A DNA stretch of 7,140 nucleotides from DATKCJ01 sp035513275 (GTDB lineage: Bacteria; Verrucomicrobiota; Verrucomicrobiia; Opitutales; Opitutaceae), in NCBI GenBank assembly GCA_035513275.1, contig DATKCJ010000088.1, positions 1 to 7,140 of the forward strand, read 5' to 3'. Shown here one piece after another: positions 1 to 5,854 of this stretch. Position 1 is the first letter of the stretch. The number at the start of each line of letters is the position of its first letter. The notes beneath the pieces are model-generated. The model saw only the letters and a program-made list of their open reading frames with translations, had not been told where the DNA came from and did no database searches. The position numbers and the translations under genes were made by a program.

Positions 1-100
1 TGGCCCCGGTGGCCTTGTCCTGCGGGACGTTGAAGTCGACGCGGATGAGGACGCGCTTGCCCTCAAGGTCGAGGTCGCGGATGGATTTGAAGTTAGGCAT
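1..100 (-). CDS. pgk: Phosphoglycerate kinase, N-terminal 33 residues (gene runs off the window)
   Basis: PGK interconverts 1,3-bisphosphoglycerate plus ADP and 3-phosphoglycerate plus ATP in cytosolic glycolysis. Read on the minus strand from the ATG at 98-100, the peptide begins MPNFKSIRDLDLEGKRVLIR and continues VDFNVPQDKATGA before the window edge. The VLIRVDFNVP stretch (residues 17-26) matches the N-terminal PGK signature; D22 and N24 correspond to conserved residues of the 3-phosphoglycerate site. The start is the only reasonable one for this conserved N-terminus, although the bases before it (CTTCCTTTCG) contain no Shine-Dalgarno sequence. It lies 188 bp downstream of gap on the same strand, the common gap-pgk order. 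The spacer holds a terminator-like hairpin and a long inverted repeat, so co-transcription may be partial. Identity is clear despite the short length. Confidence 0.93.
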   Translation of the reverse strand, partial: MPNFKSIRDLDLEGKRVLIRVDFNVPQDKATGA

Positions 101-107
101 CGAAAGG

Positions 108-269
108 AAGTAGCGAGTAGCGGGTAGTGAGTAGGAAAACCGCGGAAACGGACGCGTGCCGTGAAGTCGTGGAGAGCAGCGAGCCGGGCGGGTAGCGCGT
201 AGAAACTAAAAAGGAGTGAGGCGTGTTGCGGCGGTATGCTCGCTACTCACTCCTCGCTCCTCGCTACTC
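108..269. repeat. Long imperfect inverted repeat (GTAGCGAGTAG-type) in the gap-pgk spacer
   Basis: The arm at 108-137 and the reverse complement of 240-269 align without gaps. In the core, 109-134 against 243-268, about 23 of 26 positions match. Both arms are built from GTAG/GAG-rich units such as AGTAGCGAG and GTGAGTAG. Related fragments lie between them (GGTAGCGCGTAG at 191-202, GGAGTGAG at 213-220). In the mRNA the downstream arm would end about 7 nt before the pgk start codon, so pairing could hide the pgk initiation region. It may equally be just two inverted copies of a dispersed intergenic repeat. Confidence 0.7.
208..254 (-). terminator. Possible intrinsic terminator or attenuator between gap and pgk
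   Basis: On the minus strand AGGAGTGAG (254 to 246) can pair perfectly with CTCACTCCT (220 to 212), a 9-bp stem around a 25-nt loop. The last stem base starts a run of five U (212 to 208). This looks like a rho-independent terminator about 35 bp after the gap stop. The large loop and modest stem make it weak, so it more likely attenuates read-through into pgk than stops it. The upstream arm is the same sequence that can pair with 109-134, so the two structures exclude each other. Confidence 0.35.
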
Positions 270-271
270 GA

Positions 272-286
272 GCGGCGTTGCGCCGC
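272..286 (-). other. Small GC hairpin directly after the gap stop codon
   Basis: GCGGCG (272-277) and CGCCGC (281-286) form a perfect 6-bp stem with a 3-nt loop, two bases past the gap stop codon. There is no U-tract behind it, so it is not a terminator on its own. It could protect the 3' end of gap mRNA. Confidence 0.4.
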
Positions 287-288
287 GC

Positions 289-1350
289 CTACAGCTTCGC
301 GGCGACGATCTTCAGCAGGTCGACACAGCGGTTGCTGTAGCCCCACTCGTTGTCATACCAGCTTACGAGCTTGAAGAACTTGTTGTTGAGCTCGATGCCG
401 GAGCCGGCGTCGAAGATCGACGAATGCTGGTCGTGGATGAAGTCCGTGGAGACAACTTCCTCCTCGGTGTAGGCGAGGATGCCCTTGAGGTAGGTTTCGC
501 TCGCCTTCTTCATCGCGGCGCAGATCTCCTTGTAGCTGGTTTCCTTCTCGGTCTTCACCGTGAGGTCGACAACGGAGACGGTCGGGGTCGGCACGCGGAA
601 CGACATGCCAGTGAGCTTCCCCTTCACAGCAGGCAGCACCAGCGCGGTCGCCTTGGCGGCGCCGGTCGAGGCCGGGATGATGTTCTGCGCGGCGGTGCGG
701 CCGCCCTTCCAGTCCTTCTTGGACGGGCCGTCGACGGTCTTCTGTGTCGCGGTGTAGGAATGGATGGTCGTCATCAGGCCCTCGGCGACGCCGAAGCCTT
801 CCTTCAGGAGCACGTGCACAACGGGCGCGAGGCAGTTCGTGGTGCAGGAGGCGTTGGAGATGATGTGGTGCTTGGTGAGGTCGAGCTTGTCGTCGTTCAC
901 GCCGATCACGACGGTGATGTCCTCGTTCTTGGCGGGCGCGGAGATGATGACCTTCTTGGCACCGGCGGTGATGTGGCCGTAGGCCGACTTCGGGTTGTCC
1001 TTGGCGGCATCGGTGAACAGGCCGGTCGACTCGATGACGAGTTCGACGCCCATTTTCGCCCACGGAAGCTCGGCGGGGGTCCTGGCGCTCACGACGGCGA
1101 TCTTTCGACCGTTGACCACCAGCACGTCGTCCTCGGCCTTGTCGGGCGAGGATTTCTCCGAAGTGACGGTGCCGGTGAATTTGCCCTGGGTGGAATCGAA
1201 CTTCAGGAGGTAGGCCAGGTTGTCGGCGGGAACGATGTCCCCGACTGCGACGACGTCGAAGGTCGTGCCAAGCAAACCCTGCTCGACCAGCGCGCGAAAC
1301 ACGAGCCGGCCAATCCGTCCGAAACCGTTGATTGCAACTTTAACTGCCAT
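289..1350 (-). CDS. gap: Glyceraldehyde-3-phosphate dehydrogenase, type I (NAD-dependent)
   Basis: This enzyme oxidatively phosphorylates glyceraldehyde-3-phosphate to 1,3-bisphosphoglycerate in glycolysis, using NAD. The 353-residue product shows the Rossmann motif NGFGRIGR (8-15) and the acidic residue D38 (VAVGDI) expected to bind the NAD adenosine ribose. The active-site signature NASCTTNC contains nucleophile C169, and the partner histidine is H197 in TTIHSYTATQ. The C-terminal WYDNEWGYSNR motif is also present. At 353 residues it is longer than typical bacterial forms (about 330-340). The extra length is partly in the N-terminal domain around residues 55-95 (KFTGTVTSEKSSPDKAEDD), as in the long-form GAPDHs best known from trypanosomatid glycosomes. 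The ATG at 1350 starts directly on the conserved MAVKVAINGFGR; no Shine-Dalgarno is seen upstream. It precedes pgk on the same strand; the GH13 gene lies 358 bp upstream and is probably transcribed separately. Confidence 0.98.
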   Translation of the reverse strand: MAVKVAINGFGRIGRLVFRALVEQGLLGTTFDVVAVGDIVPADNLAYLLKFDSTQGKFTGTVTSEKSSPDKAEDDVLVVNGRKIAVVSARTPAELPWAKMGVELVIESTGLFTDAAKDNPKSAYGHITAGAKKVIISAPAKNEDITVVIGVNDDKLDLTKHHIISNASCTTNCLAPVVHVLLKEGFGVAEGLMTTIHSYTATQKTVDGPSKKDWKGGRTAAQNIIPASTGAAKATALVLPAVKGKLTGMSFRVPTPTVSVVDLTVKTEKETSYKEICAAMKKASETYLKGILAYTEEEVVSTDFIHDQHSSIFDAGSGIELNNKFFKLVSWYDNEWGYSNRCVDLLKIVAAKL

Positions 1351-1566
1351 AACAGGTTGTTTTCTATTTTAGGTGCCTGATTTCAACCCTTGCGGGAGAG
1401 ACTGCGTGTTGTTCGAGGACCGGCGAACTTTCATCCGCCGAGGCTCTGCGCAGACAAACCAGCCCAAAGCAGCGAGGCACGAAAAGCAAGCTGGATACCC
1501 GTTTCGGCCGCGCATGGATTGGCGAAAACTGCGCGCAGAGGCGTGAGTCGTTCCGAGAGGCGGATT
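1351..1566. other. gap upstream leader, no gene
   Basis: This is the unique part of the 358-bp spacer between gap and the GH13 stop codon. It should hold the gap promoter, but I see no convincing one. The best -10 candidate on the minus strand is TAAAAT at 1371-1366. The TTGAAA at 1386-1381 is only 9 bp from it, too close for a sigma-70 -35 box. No credible coding sequence occurs here; the open frames lack recognisable protein features. Confidence 0.4.
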
Positions 1567-1656
1567 CGAGGTAGCGCAAACCTCGCCGAGGGGCGCGAAG
1601 ATGCCTGGTCCGCACGCCAGCTTGGCGCGCCTCTCGGCGAGAGGCGCGCTACCTCG
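1567..1656. repeat. REPIN-like pair of inverted palindromes, family A, copy 1
   Basis: The outer ends CGAGGTAGCGC (1567-1577) and GCGCTACCTCG (1646-1656) are a perfect 11-bp inverted repeat. Inside the right half, GCGCGCCTCTC (1625-1635) and GAGAGGCGCGC (1639-1649) form a perfect 11-bp stem with loop GGC. The left half holds a related, degenerate hairpin, CCTC-GCC-GAGG (1581-1591). Left half and reverse-complemented right half align along their length (GGTAGCGC, then CTCGCCGAG, then GGCGCG). These are therefore two copies of one GTAG-footed palindrome in inverted orientation, the REPIN layout. It begins about 50 bp past the GH13 stop codon. There is no U-tract. Confidence 0.8.
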
Positions 1657-1708
1657 GAAGCAGACCACCGATCCGCGAATGAGCCGTCGACTGGCTGCGG
1701 ACGCCGCC

Positions 1709-4144
1709 CTACCCCGATATCCAAAGCCCGCAGCCGAGCGCCGGGAGGTGGATGCCGTTGTTAAGGACTCCCGGCTCGCCGGCGTCATCCTCCGGCCCGA
1801 AGAACCGCTCGGCATCCGCAACTTGTTTCCAGATCACGACTGGAAAGTCGTCGCCCGGAATGACCACGTCCTCCAAGTGCGGGTTGACCGCGAAGAGCAG
1901 ACGCTGCGGCCCGTGCGAACCGTCGGCGTTGAACACGACGGCGGTCGCGGTCCGGTCCTTGGCGAACGCGAATGCGAAAAATCCCTCGCCCGGCCGGCTG
2001 TAGAGTCGGAAAAGCCGGCCGCGGTCGGAGAGCCGAAAGCGAATCCAGTCGGCGAAATAGCGGTGGGTCGGTTCGAAGCGGGCGAGCCGCCCGTAGTCGA
2101 GCGCGTTGAGGTCGCCGCGCTGGTAGGTGTTCGTAACACCCTTTTTTGAGCGGAGAAAATCCTGACCCGCCGCGAGCATCGGGATCCCGATCGAGGTCAT
2201 GAGGATCGCACACATGAGGTGGGTGCGCAGGCGGTCGTTGTGCGTCGGGTGGTCGCCATTGCTGTCGCCGTTCTCCGTGATGACATCGATCCACGTGCGG
2301 TCGTCGTGCGATTCGGTATAGTTCACCGTCTGTGCGGGCCAGTGCGCGAAATACCACGGCGATCCCTTCATGAAATATTCGAGACCCGCGCGGCTGCCAT
2401 GGCCGCGGATGAATTCGCGCATGAACTCGCGGTAGCCGTCGTTCCACGACGACCAACCCGTTGTCGCGAGTGCGCCGGCGATGTGCCCGCGGAAGCTCCA
2501 CGGCTCGGCGATCAGGATCAGGTCAGGTTTCACGAGTTTCAAAGCCACCTCGATCTCGCGCAGTGGCTCCACCCCGATGAGTTCGGCGAGGTCGAAGCGG
2601 AAGCCGTCGATGCCGTAGGCGGTCATCATGTGCGTGCAGCTCTCGATGATCATGCGCTTCGCCATCGGCGAGGAGGCGCGCAGGTCGTTGCCGCAGCCGC
2701 TCCAGTTGGCGAGGTGTCCGCCGGGGCTCGTCTCGAAGTAGTATTGCTTGTCGACGAAGAGCAGGTGCGCCGGCTCGCCTACGTGGTTGTAGACGACGTC
2801 GAGTATCACCGCGATGCCCTGCACATGGAACGCGCGCACCAGTTCGCGCAGCTCGCCCACCTGGCTCGCGTCGGCGGGCGCATCGGCGAAGGTGCTGTCT
2901 GGCGAGAACCAGTTCACGGGCATATAACCCCAGTGGTATTCGTCGGGCGTCTTGGCATCGAACTGCTGCACGGGCTGGAGTTCGACGGCGTTCACGCCGA
3001 GCTGCCGAAGGTAGAACGATTCGCTCGCCACCCACGCTGCGAGTCCGCGAAATCCTCGACGCTCTTTCGCGCTCAACTTCACCGGCGCGCGGGCGACGAG
3101 GTCGCGCAAATGCACCTCGCACACGACGAGGTCGTGCCACTGAGGCGTGGGAAACGTGAGATCCGCGCCTTCGAAGAACGCGTCCTCGAGGATGATCCCA
3201 GGGCCCTCGCGAGCGACGAGCGCGCGCGCATACGGATCGGCGATCATGCGCATGCTTTCGAACTCGCCGAACGCATTCGCCGGCCCGGCGACGCGGTAGC
3301 TGTAGAACCAGCCGTTGAGGTTTGCATCAAGGCGCAGCTCCCACGTGCCGTCCTCGGCGCGGTCCATCGGGTATTCGTTCATCCCCTTCGCGACCTCCAC
3401 ATGCTCGCGAACCTGCAGCCACACGCGGCGCGCGCGCGGAGCGAAGAGGCGGAACTGTGTTTCATCGCCGTCCACGTGCGCGCCGAGCCGCGCTTTCGAC
3501 TCCATCCGCAGGAAAAAACCGTCGGGCCGCAACGGCACAAGTTGGCCCTCGGGATCGTCGCGCAGGACGATGAATAGATCTTCCGACAGATCCAGCGGCG
3601 CTTCTGTTTCAAACGTGAAGCGGTGCCGGCCGGTCCGGTCGGGATCGACCTCGAAGTTGCGCACGCCGGTCGGGTCGCGCACCACGTTCGGCGCGTCAGA
3701 GTGGGGCTCGATCCACGTGCCGTCGCCCGTGAGGAACTTGAACGGCACACGACCGTGCTTGCAGAAGCCGTCCATCGGACGCGCGAGATCGAGAAGCGTG
3801 CGGCCACCAATTTCCACCGGCCTCATGCGCCACTTCGTGCGCTTGCGCGCCTCGCCCCACCCGCTCGCTTCGCATGCGACGTAGACGCCCGCCCTCTGCC
3901 ACTCGATGTCGCCAAGCTGCGACGTATCGAGGACGAAATGCAGGACGTTCCTGTTGTTCACGTAGTAGCCCGACAACGCTGAGAACAGGATCGGCGGCGC
4001 GGCGTGCAACGCCTTGAAGTCCCGCGGTGGTCTGCCAAGTGCGAGCGGCGGCGGCGCGGCGCCGAACCAGTCGCGGGTGAGCTCGATCACCCCCGAGTCG
4101 GGCGTCTCTAGCCATGCCTGGAAGATGGTGCCCTGCTCGCTCAT
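1709..4144 (-). CDS. GH13 alpha-glucan debranching-type enzyme (pullulanase/isoamylase-like)
   Basis: This is an 811-residue glycoside hydrolase family 13 enzyme, probably hydrolysing alpha-1,6 branches of intracellular alpha-glucan. Two beta-rich E-set/CBM48-like modules come first. One spans about 65-180, with a GWGEAR motif and a VPFKFLTGDGTWIEP strand; the other spans about 215-310, with TQFRLFAPRARRVWLQV and GWFYSYRV. The catalytic barrel follows. YHWGYMP (403-409) resembles the YNWGYDP motif of type I pullulanases but has M for D. Region I is DVVYNHV (449-455). Region II is GFRFDLAE with nucleophile D518. Region III is IAEPW with acid/base E547. Region IV is ESHDD with D614; SHDN is usual. 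All three catalytic carboxylates are present. The N-terminus MSEQGTIFQAWLE is not a signal peptide, so a cytosolic glycogen role is likely. The start at 4144 has no clear Shine-Dalgarno. Family assignment is firm; substrate and GH13 subfamily are inferred. Confidence 0.9.
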   Translation of the reverse strand: MSEQGTIFQAWLETPDSGVIELTRDWFGAAPPPLALGRPPRDFKALHAAPPILFSALSGYYVNNRNVLHFVLDTSQLGDIEWQRAGVYVACEASGWGEARKRTKWRMRPVEIGGRTLLDLARPMDGFCKHGRVPFKFLTGDGTWIEPHSDAPNVVRDPTGVRNFEVDPDRTGRHRFTFETEAPLDLSEDLFIVLRDDPEGQLVPLRPDGFFLRMESKARLGAHVDGDETQFRLFAPRARRVWLQVREHVEVAKGMNEYPMDRAEDGTWELRLDANLNGWFYSYRVAGPANAFGEFESMRMIADPYARALVAREGPGIILEDAFFEGADLTFPTPQWHDLVVCEVHLRDLVARAPVKLSAKERRGFRGLAAWVASESFYLRQLGVNAVELQPVQQFDAKTPDEYHWGYMPVNWFSPDSTFADAPADASQVGELRELVRAFHVQGIAVILDVVYNHVGEPAHLLFVDKQYYFETSPGGHLANWSGCGNDLRASSPMAKRMIIESCTHMMTAYGIDGFRFDLAELIGVEPLREIEVALKLVKPDLILIAEPWSFRGHIAGALATTGWSSWNDGYREFMREFIRGHGSRAGLEYFMKGSPWYFAHWPAQTVNYTESHDDRTWIDVITENGDSNGDHPTHNDRLRTHLMCAILMTSIGIPMLAAGQDFLRSKKGVTNTYQRGDLNALDYGRLARFEPTHRYFADWIRFRLSDRGRLFRLYSRPGEGFFAFAFAKDRTATAVVFNADGSHGPQRLLFAVNPHLEDVVIPGDDFPVVIWKQVADAERFFGPEDDAGEPGVLNNGIHLPALGCGLWISG

Positions 4145-4251
4145 CGTCGGCGGAGTGTTCGCGTGCGCAGCGCGATGTCAAAAGCGGATACGCAGCCGAC
4201 ACCGCCGAAATGCGGACCAGCTTCAGGGGTCGCGCTCGGCGATCTTCTGGT

Positions 4252-4319
4252 TGTGGGTCGGGCTTTATGCCCGACGGATCCGCGCAGGAATCGGAGTCGG
4301 ACGCAAAGCCCGACCCACA
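4252..4319. repeat. Paired palindrome in the divergent GH13-mnmA spacer, family B
   Basis: TGTGGGTCGGGCTTT (4252-4266) and AAAGCCCGACCCACA (4305-4319) are a perfect 15-bp inverted repeat around 38 bp. Each arm also folds locally: GTCGGGC-TTTAT-GCCCGAC (4257-4275) is a perfect 7-bp hairpin, and GTCGG (4296-4300) pairs with CCGAC (4310-4314). A CGGATCCG palindrome lies near the centre at 4275-4282. The element can thus form one long stem or two separate hairpins. It sits in the 245-bp spacer between two divergent genes, which must also hold both promoters; I cannot pick these out. Confidence 0.75.
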
Positions 4320-4389
4320 TGAAAGACATCCACTCTCTCACGCGCGCGACATGGACACCGAGCCCCGGACACGTTCAATTGGAAACCCG

Positions 4390-5607
4390 ATGGAAAGGAT
4401 TCTCGTAGCCATGTCCGGCGGTGTCGACAGCAGCGTCGCCGCCCTCCTCCTCGCGCGCTCGGGCGCGACGATCGAGGCCGCCTACATGAAGAATTGGATC
4501 AACGAGGACGAGATCATCGGCGACTGCCCTTGGATGGAGGACATCGACGACGCACGCGCGTGCGCGGAGCGGATCGGCATCCCGTTTCGCGTCGTCAACC
4601 TCATGACCGACTACAAGGACCGCGTCGTGCGCTACCTGCTCGACGGCTACCGACGCGGCCTCACGCCGAACCCCGACGTGATGTGCAACCGCGAGATCAA
4701 GTTCGGCGTTTTTCTCGACTACGCACGCGCCAACGGTTTCGACGCGGTAGCAACGGGGCACTACGCGCGAAGACTCGCGCGTGATTGCGGAGTGGCGATT
4801 GCGGATTGCGGATTGGAAGAGACCGAACCCTGCACTTCGGGTGATGAGCCTGCGGCGGCCAACCCAGCCAATCGCCAACCCCCAATCCTGAATCCGCAAT
4901 CAGAAGCATTCCGCAATCCGCAATCCGCAATCCGCAATATCCAACTCTGGGAAGGCACCGACAAAAACAAGGACCAGTCCTACTTCCTCGCCCTTCTCGA
5001 CCAGCAACAACTCGCGGCCGCGCGCTTCCCTATCGGTCATCTCACAAAGCCCGAGGTGCGCGCACTCGCCGCCGAGGCCGGACTGCCGACTGCGACGAAG
5101 AAAGACAGCCAGGGGATCTGTTTCATCGGCAACGTGCGCATGCAGGACTTCCTGCGCGCCTACATCACGGATGCACCCGGACCGATCGTCCGCGCCGACA
5201 ACGGCCGCGAACTCGGCACACATCGCGGGCTTCACCTGCACACGATCGGCCAGCGTAAAGGCATCGGCGTGCCGTCGAACACCGACGGTCGCGCCTACGT
5301 CGTCGTCGGCAAAGACCTCGAGCGAAACCGGCTGCTCGTCGCTTTCGACGGCCCCGACGCGCCCGGCCTCTGGTCCGCGCGCGTGCGCGTAAACAGTCTG
5401 AGCTGGATCGGCGACGCGATCACTGCGCCACGCGATCTTCTCGCCCGCGTGCGCTATCGCGATCCGTCGGTCCCCGCGAGATTCGAGCCCGACAGTGAGT
5501 CGTCCGCGGAAATCACGTTTGCGCAACCGCAGCGCGGCCTCGCGCCCGGTCAGATTCTCGCGCTCTACGACGGCGAGCATCTCCTCGGCGGCGGCGTTTA
5601 TGCGTAG
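4390..5607 (+). CDS. mnmA: tRNA-specific 2-thiouridylase MnmA, with an in-frame repeat insertion
   Basis: MnmA uses ATP and a persulfide relay to convert uridine 34 in the anticodons of tRNA Lys, Glu and Gln to 2-thiouridine. The 405-residue product has the PP-loop SGGVDSS (9-15), NPDVMCNREIKFG with catalytic C99, ATGHYAR (121-127), KNKDQSYFL (192-200), KDSQGICFIG with the second catalytic cysteine C244, HTIGQRKGIGV (284-294), and the C-terminal beta-barrel ending LYDGEHLLGGGVYA. Family members usually have about 360-380 residues. The excess is an insert of roughly 50 residues (about 131-183) between ATGHYAR and KDQSYFL, encoded by repetitive DNA. I chose the ATG at 4390 because MERILVAMSGGVDSS fits the family's N-terminus; a weak GGAAA lies 4 nt upstream. 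The in-frame ATG at 4351 adds 13 non-conserved residues, and the one at 4411 would remove the first beta-strand. It diverges from the GH13 gene and has no operon partner. Confidence 0.96.
   Translation: MERILVAMSGGVDSSVAALLLARSGATIEAAYMKNWINEDEIIGDCPWMEDIDDARACAERIGIPFRVVNLMTDYKDRVVRYLLDGYRRGLTPNPDVMCNREIKFGVFLDYARANGFDAVATGHYARRLARDCGVAIADCGLEETEPCTSGDEPAAANPANRQPPILNPQSEAFRNPQSAIRNIQLWEGTDKNKDQSYFLALLDQQQLAAARFPIGHLTKPEVRALAAEAGLPTATKKDSQGICFIGNVRMQDFLRAYITDAPGPIVRADNGRELGTHRGLHLHTIGQRKGIGVPSNTDGRAYVVVGKDLERNRLLVAFDGPDAPGLWSARVRVNSLSWIGDAITAPRDLLARVRYRDPSVPARFEPDSESSAEITFAQPQRGLAPGQILALYDGEHLLGGGVYA
4783..4940. repeat. Heptamer-based inverted repeat inserted within mnmA
   Basis: The left part carries ATTGCGG units: one at 4784-4790, then two in tandem at 4798-4811 followed by ATTGG. 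The right part carries the reverse complement CCGCAAT, four times in tandem at 4911-4938, with another AATCCGCAAT at 4891-4900. The 17-base ATTGCGGATTGCGGATT (4798-4814) is exactly complementary to 4915-4931 and to 4922-4938. The block encodes low-complexity peptide (IADCGL on one side, NPQSAIRN on the other) where MnmA homologues have a short loop. Repeats of this ATTGCGG type are, to my knowledge, common between genes in Verrucomicrobiota and some other phyla. The unit contains no stop codon in any of the six frames. Exact insertion ends are uncertain by a few codons. Confidence 0.8.
4911..4938 (+). repeat. Four perfect tandem copies of CCGCAAT inside mnmA
   Basis: Copies lie at 4911-4917, 4918-4924, 4925-4931 and 4932-4938 with no mismatch. 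Seven is not a multiple of three, so gaining or losing one copy would shift the mnmA frame before the second catalytic cysteine. Confidence 0.9.
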
Positions 5608-5618
5608 TGGCGGTCATT

Positions 5619-5692
5619 TGTAGGTTGCGCGCTCGCCGCGCAACTCCGGCTTCTGTGGCGCGATTCTGCTGGCCAGCAGAACGCCACCTACA
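5619..5692. repeat. REPIN-like pair of palindromes just after mnmA, family C
   Basis: Outer ends TGTAGGT (5619-5625) and ACCTACA (5686-5692) are inverted. The left palindrome GTTGCGCG-CTCGC-CGCGCAAC (5624-5644) has a perfect 8-bp stem. The right one is GTGGCG (5655-5660) paired with CGCCAC (5682-5687) around the perfect 18-bp palindrome TTCTGCTGGCCAGCAGAA (5664-5681), with a 3-base bulge. It begins 12 bp after the mnmA stop and may act as a transcript-end structure, but no U-tract follows. Confidence 0.75.
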
Positions 5693-5702
5693 CTTTCGAC
5701 CA

Positions 5703-5785
5703 GGTAGCGCGACCCTCGCTTGCCCTGAGCGGAGCCGAACGGGCCGAGGGGCGTTGTCGTGCCTCTCGGCGAGAGGCACGCTACC
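5703..5785. repeat. REPIN-like pair of palindromes, family A, copy 2
   Basis: Outer ends GGTAGCG (5703-5709) and CGCTACC (5779-5785) are inverted. The right palindrome CGTGCCTCTC-GGC-GAGAGGCACG (5758-5780) has a perfect 10-bp stem and the same CTCTC-GGC-GAGAG core as the element at 1625-1649, so it is the same family. The left half pairs CCCTCG (5713-5718) with CGAGGG (5745-5750). Between them lies CCCTGAGCGGAGCCGAACGG (5723-5742), similar to a CCCTGAGCGGAGTCGAAGGG-type repeat found in many genomes, so a second element may be nested here. With 5619-5692 it fills most of the 247-bp mnmA-araC spacer. Confidence 0.78.
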
Positions 5786-5854
5786 CAAAGGCACACCGCT
5801 TCAAGTTCCGGGATGTGTTGCCCACACCCCGGCTCCTCCCCGTCCACCTTGCAA

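Noticed and set aside
223..1380. 385-codon open frame on the plus strand
   Set aside because: It is antisense to gap, a full-length conserved enzyme, and has no recognisable domain.
1366..1386. TTGAAA/TAAAAT as a sigma-70 promoter for gap
   Set aside because: The hexamers are only 9 bp apart; about 17 bp is needed. Kept only as a possible -10 box.
1369..1821. 150-codon minus-strand frame across the gap-GH13 spacer
   Set aside because: It runs through the palindromes at 1567-1656 and into the GH13 3' end in another frame, with arginine-rich composition and no domain.
2219..3577. 452-codon open frame on the plus strand
   Set aside because: It lies antisense to the GH13 gene, whose protein has all catalytic motifs. 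The antisense translation is low-complexity and H/R/A/E-rich, typical of high-GC shadow frames.
4114..4389. Upstream extension of mnmA
   Set aside because: The frame is open but crosses the 4252-4319 palindrome and overlaps the start of the GH13 gene. The conserved N-terminus begins at 4390.
4784..4938. CRISPR-like repeat array
   Set aside because: Units are 7 bp, directly adjacent and inverted, with no unique spacers of constant length, and no cas gene is nearby.
4900..5580. 226-codon open frame on the minus strand
   Set aside because: It is antisense to mnmA; its C-terminal ADCGLRIAEC is just the heptamer repeat read backwards.
5759..5854. Upstream extension of the AraC regulator to a GTG at 5759
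   Set aside because: The extension begins inside a perfect palindrome and encodes sequence unlike an AraC N-terminus.
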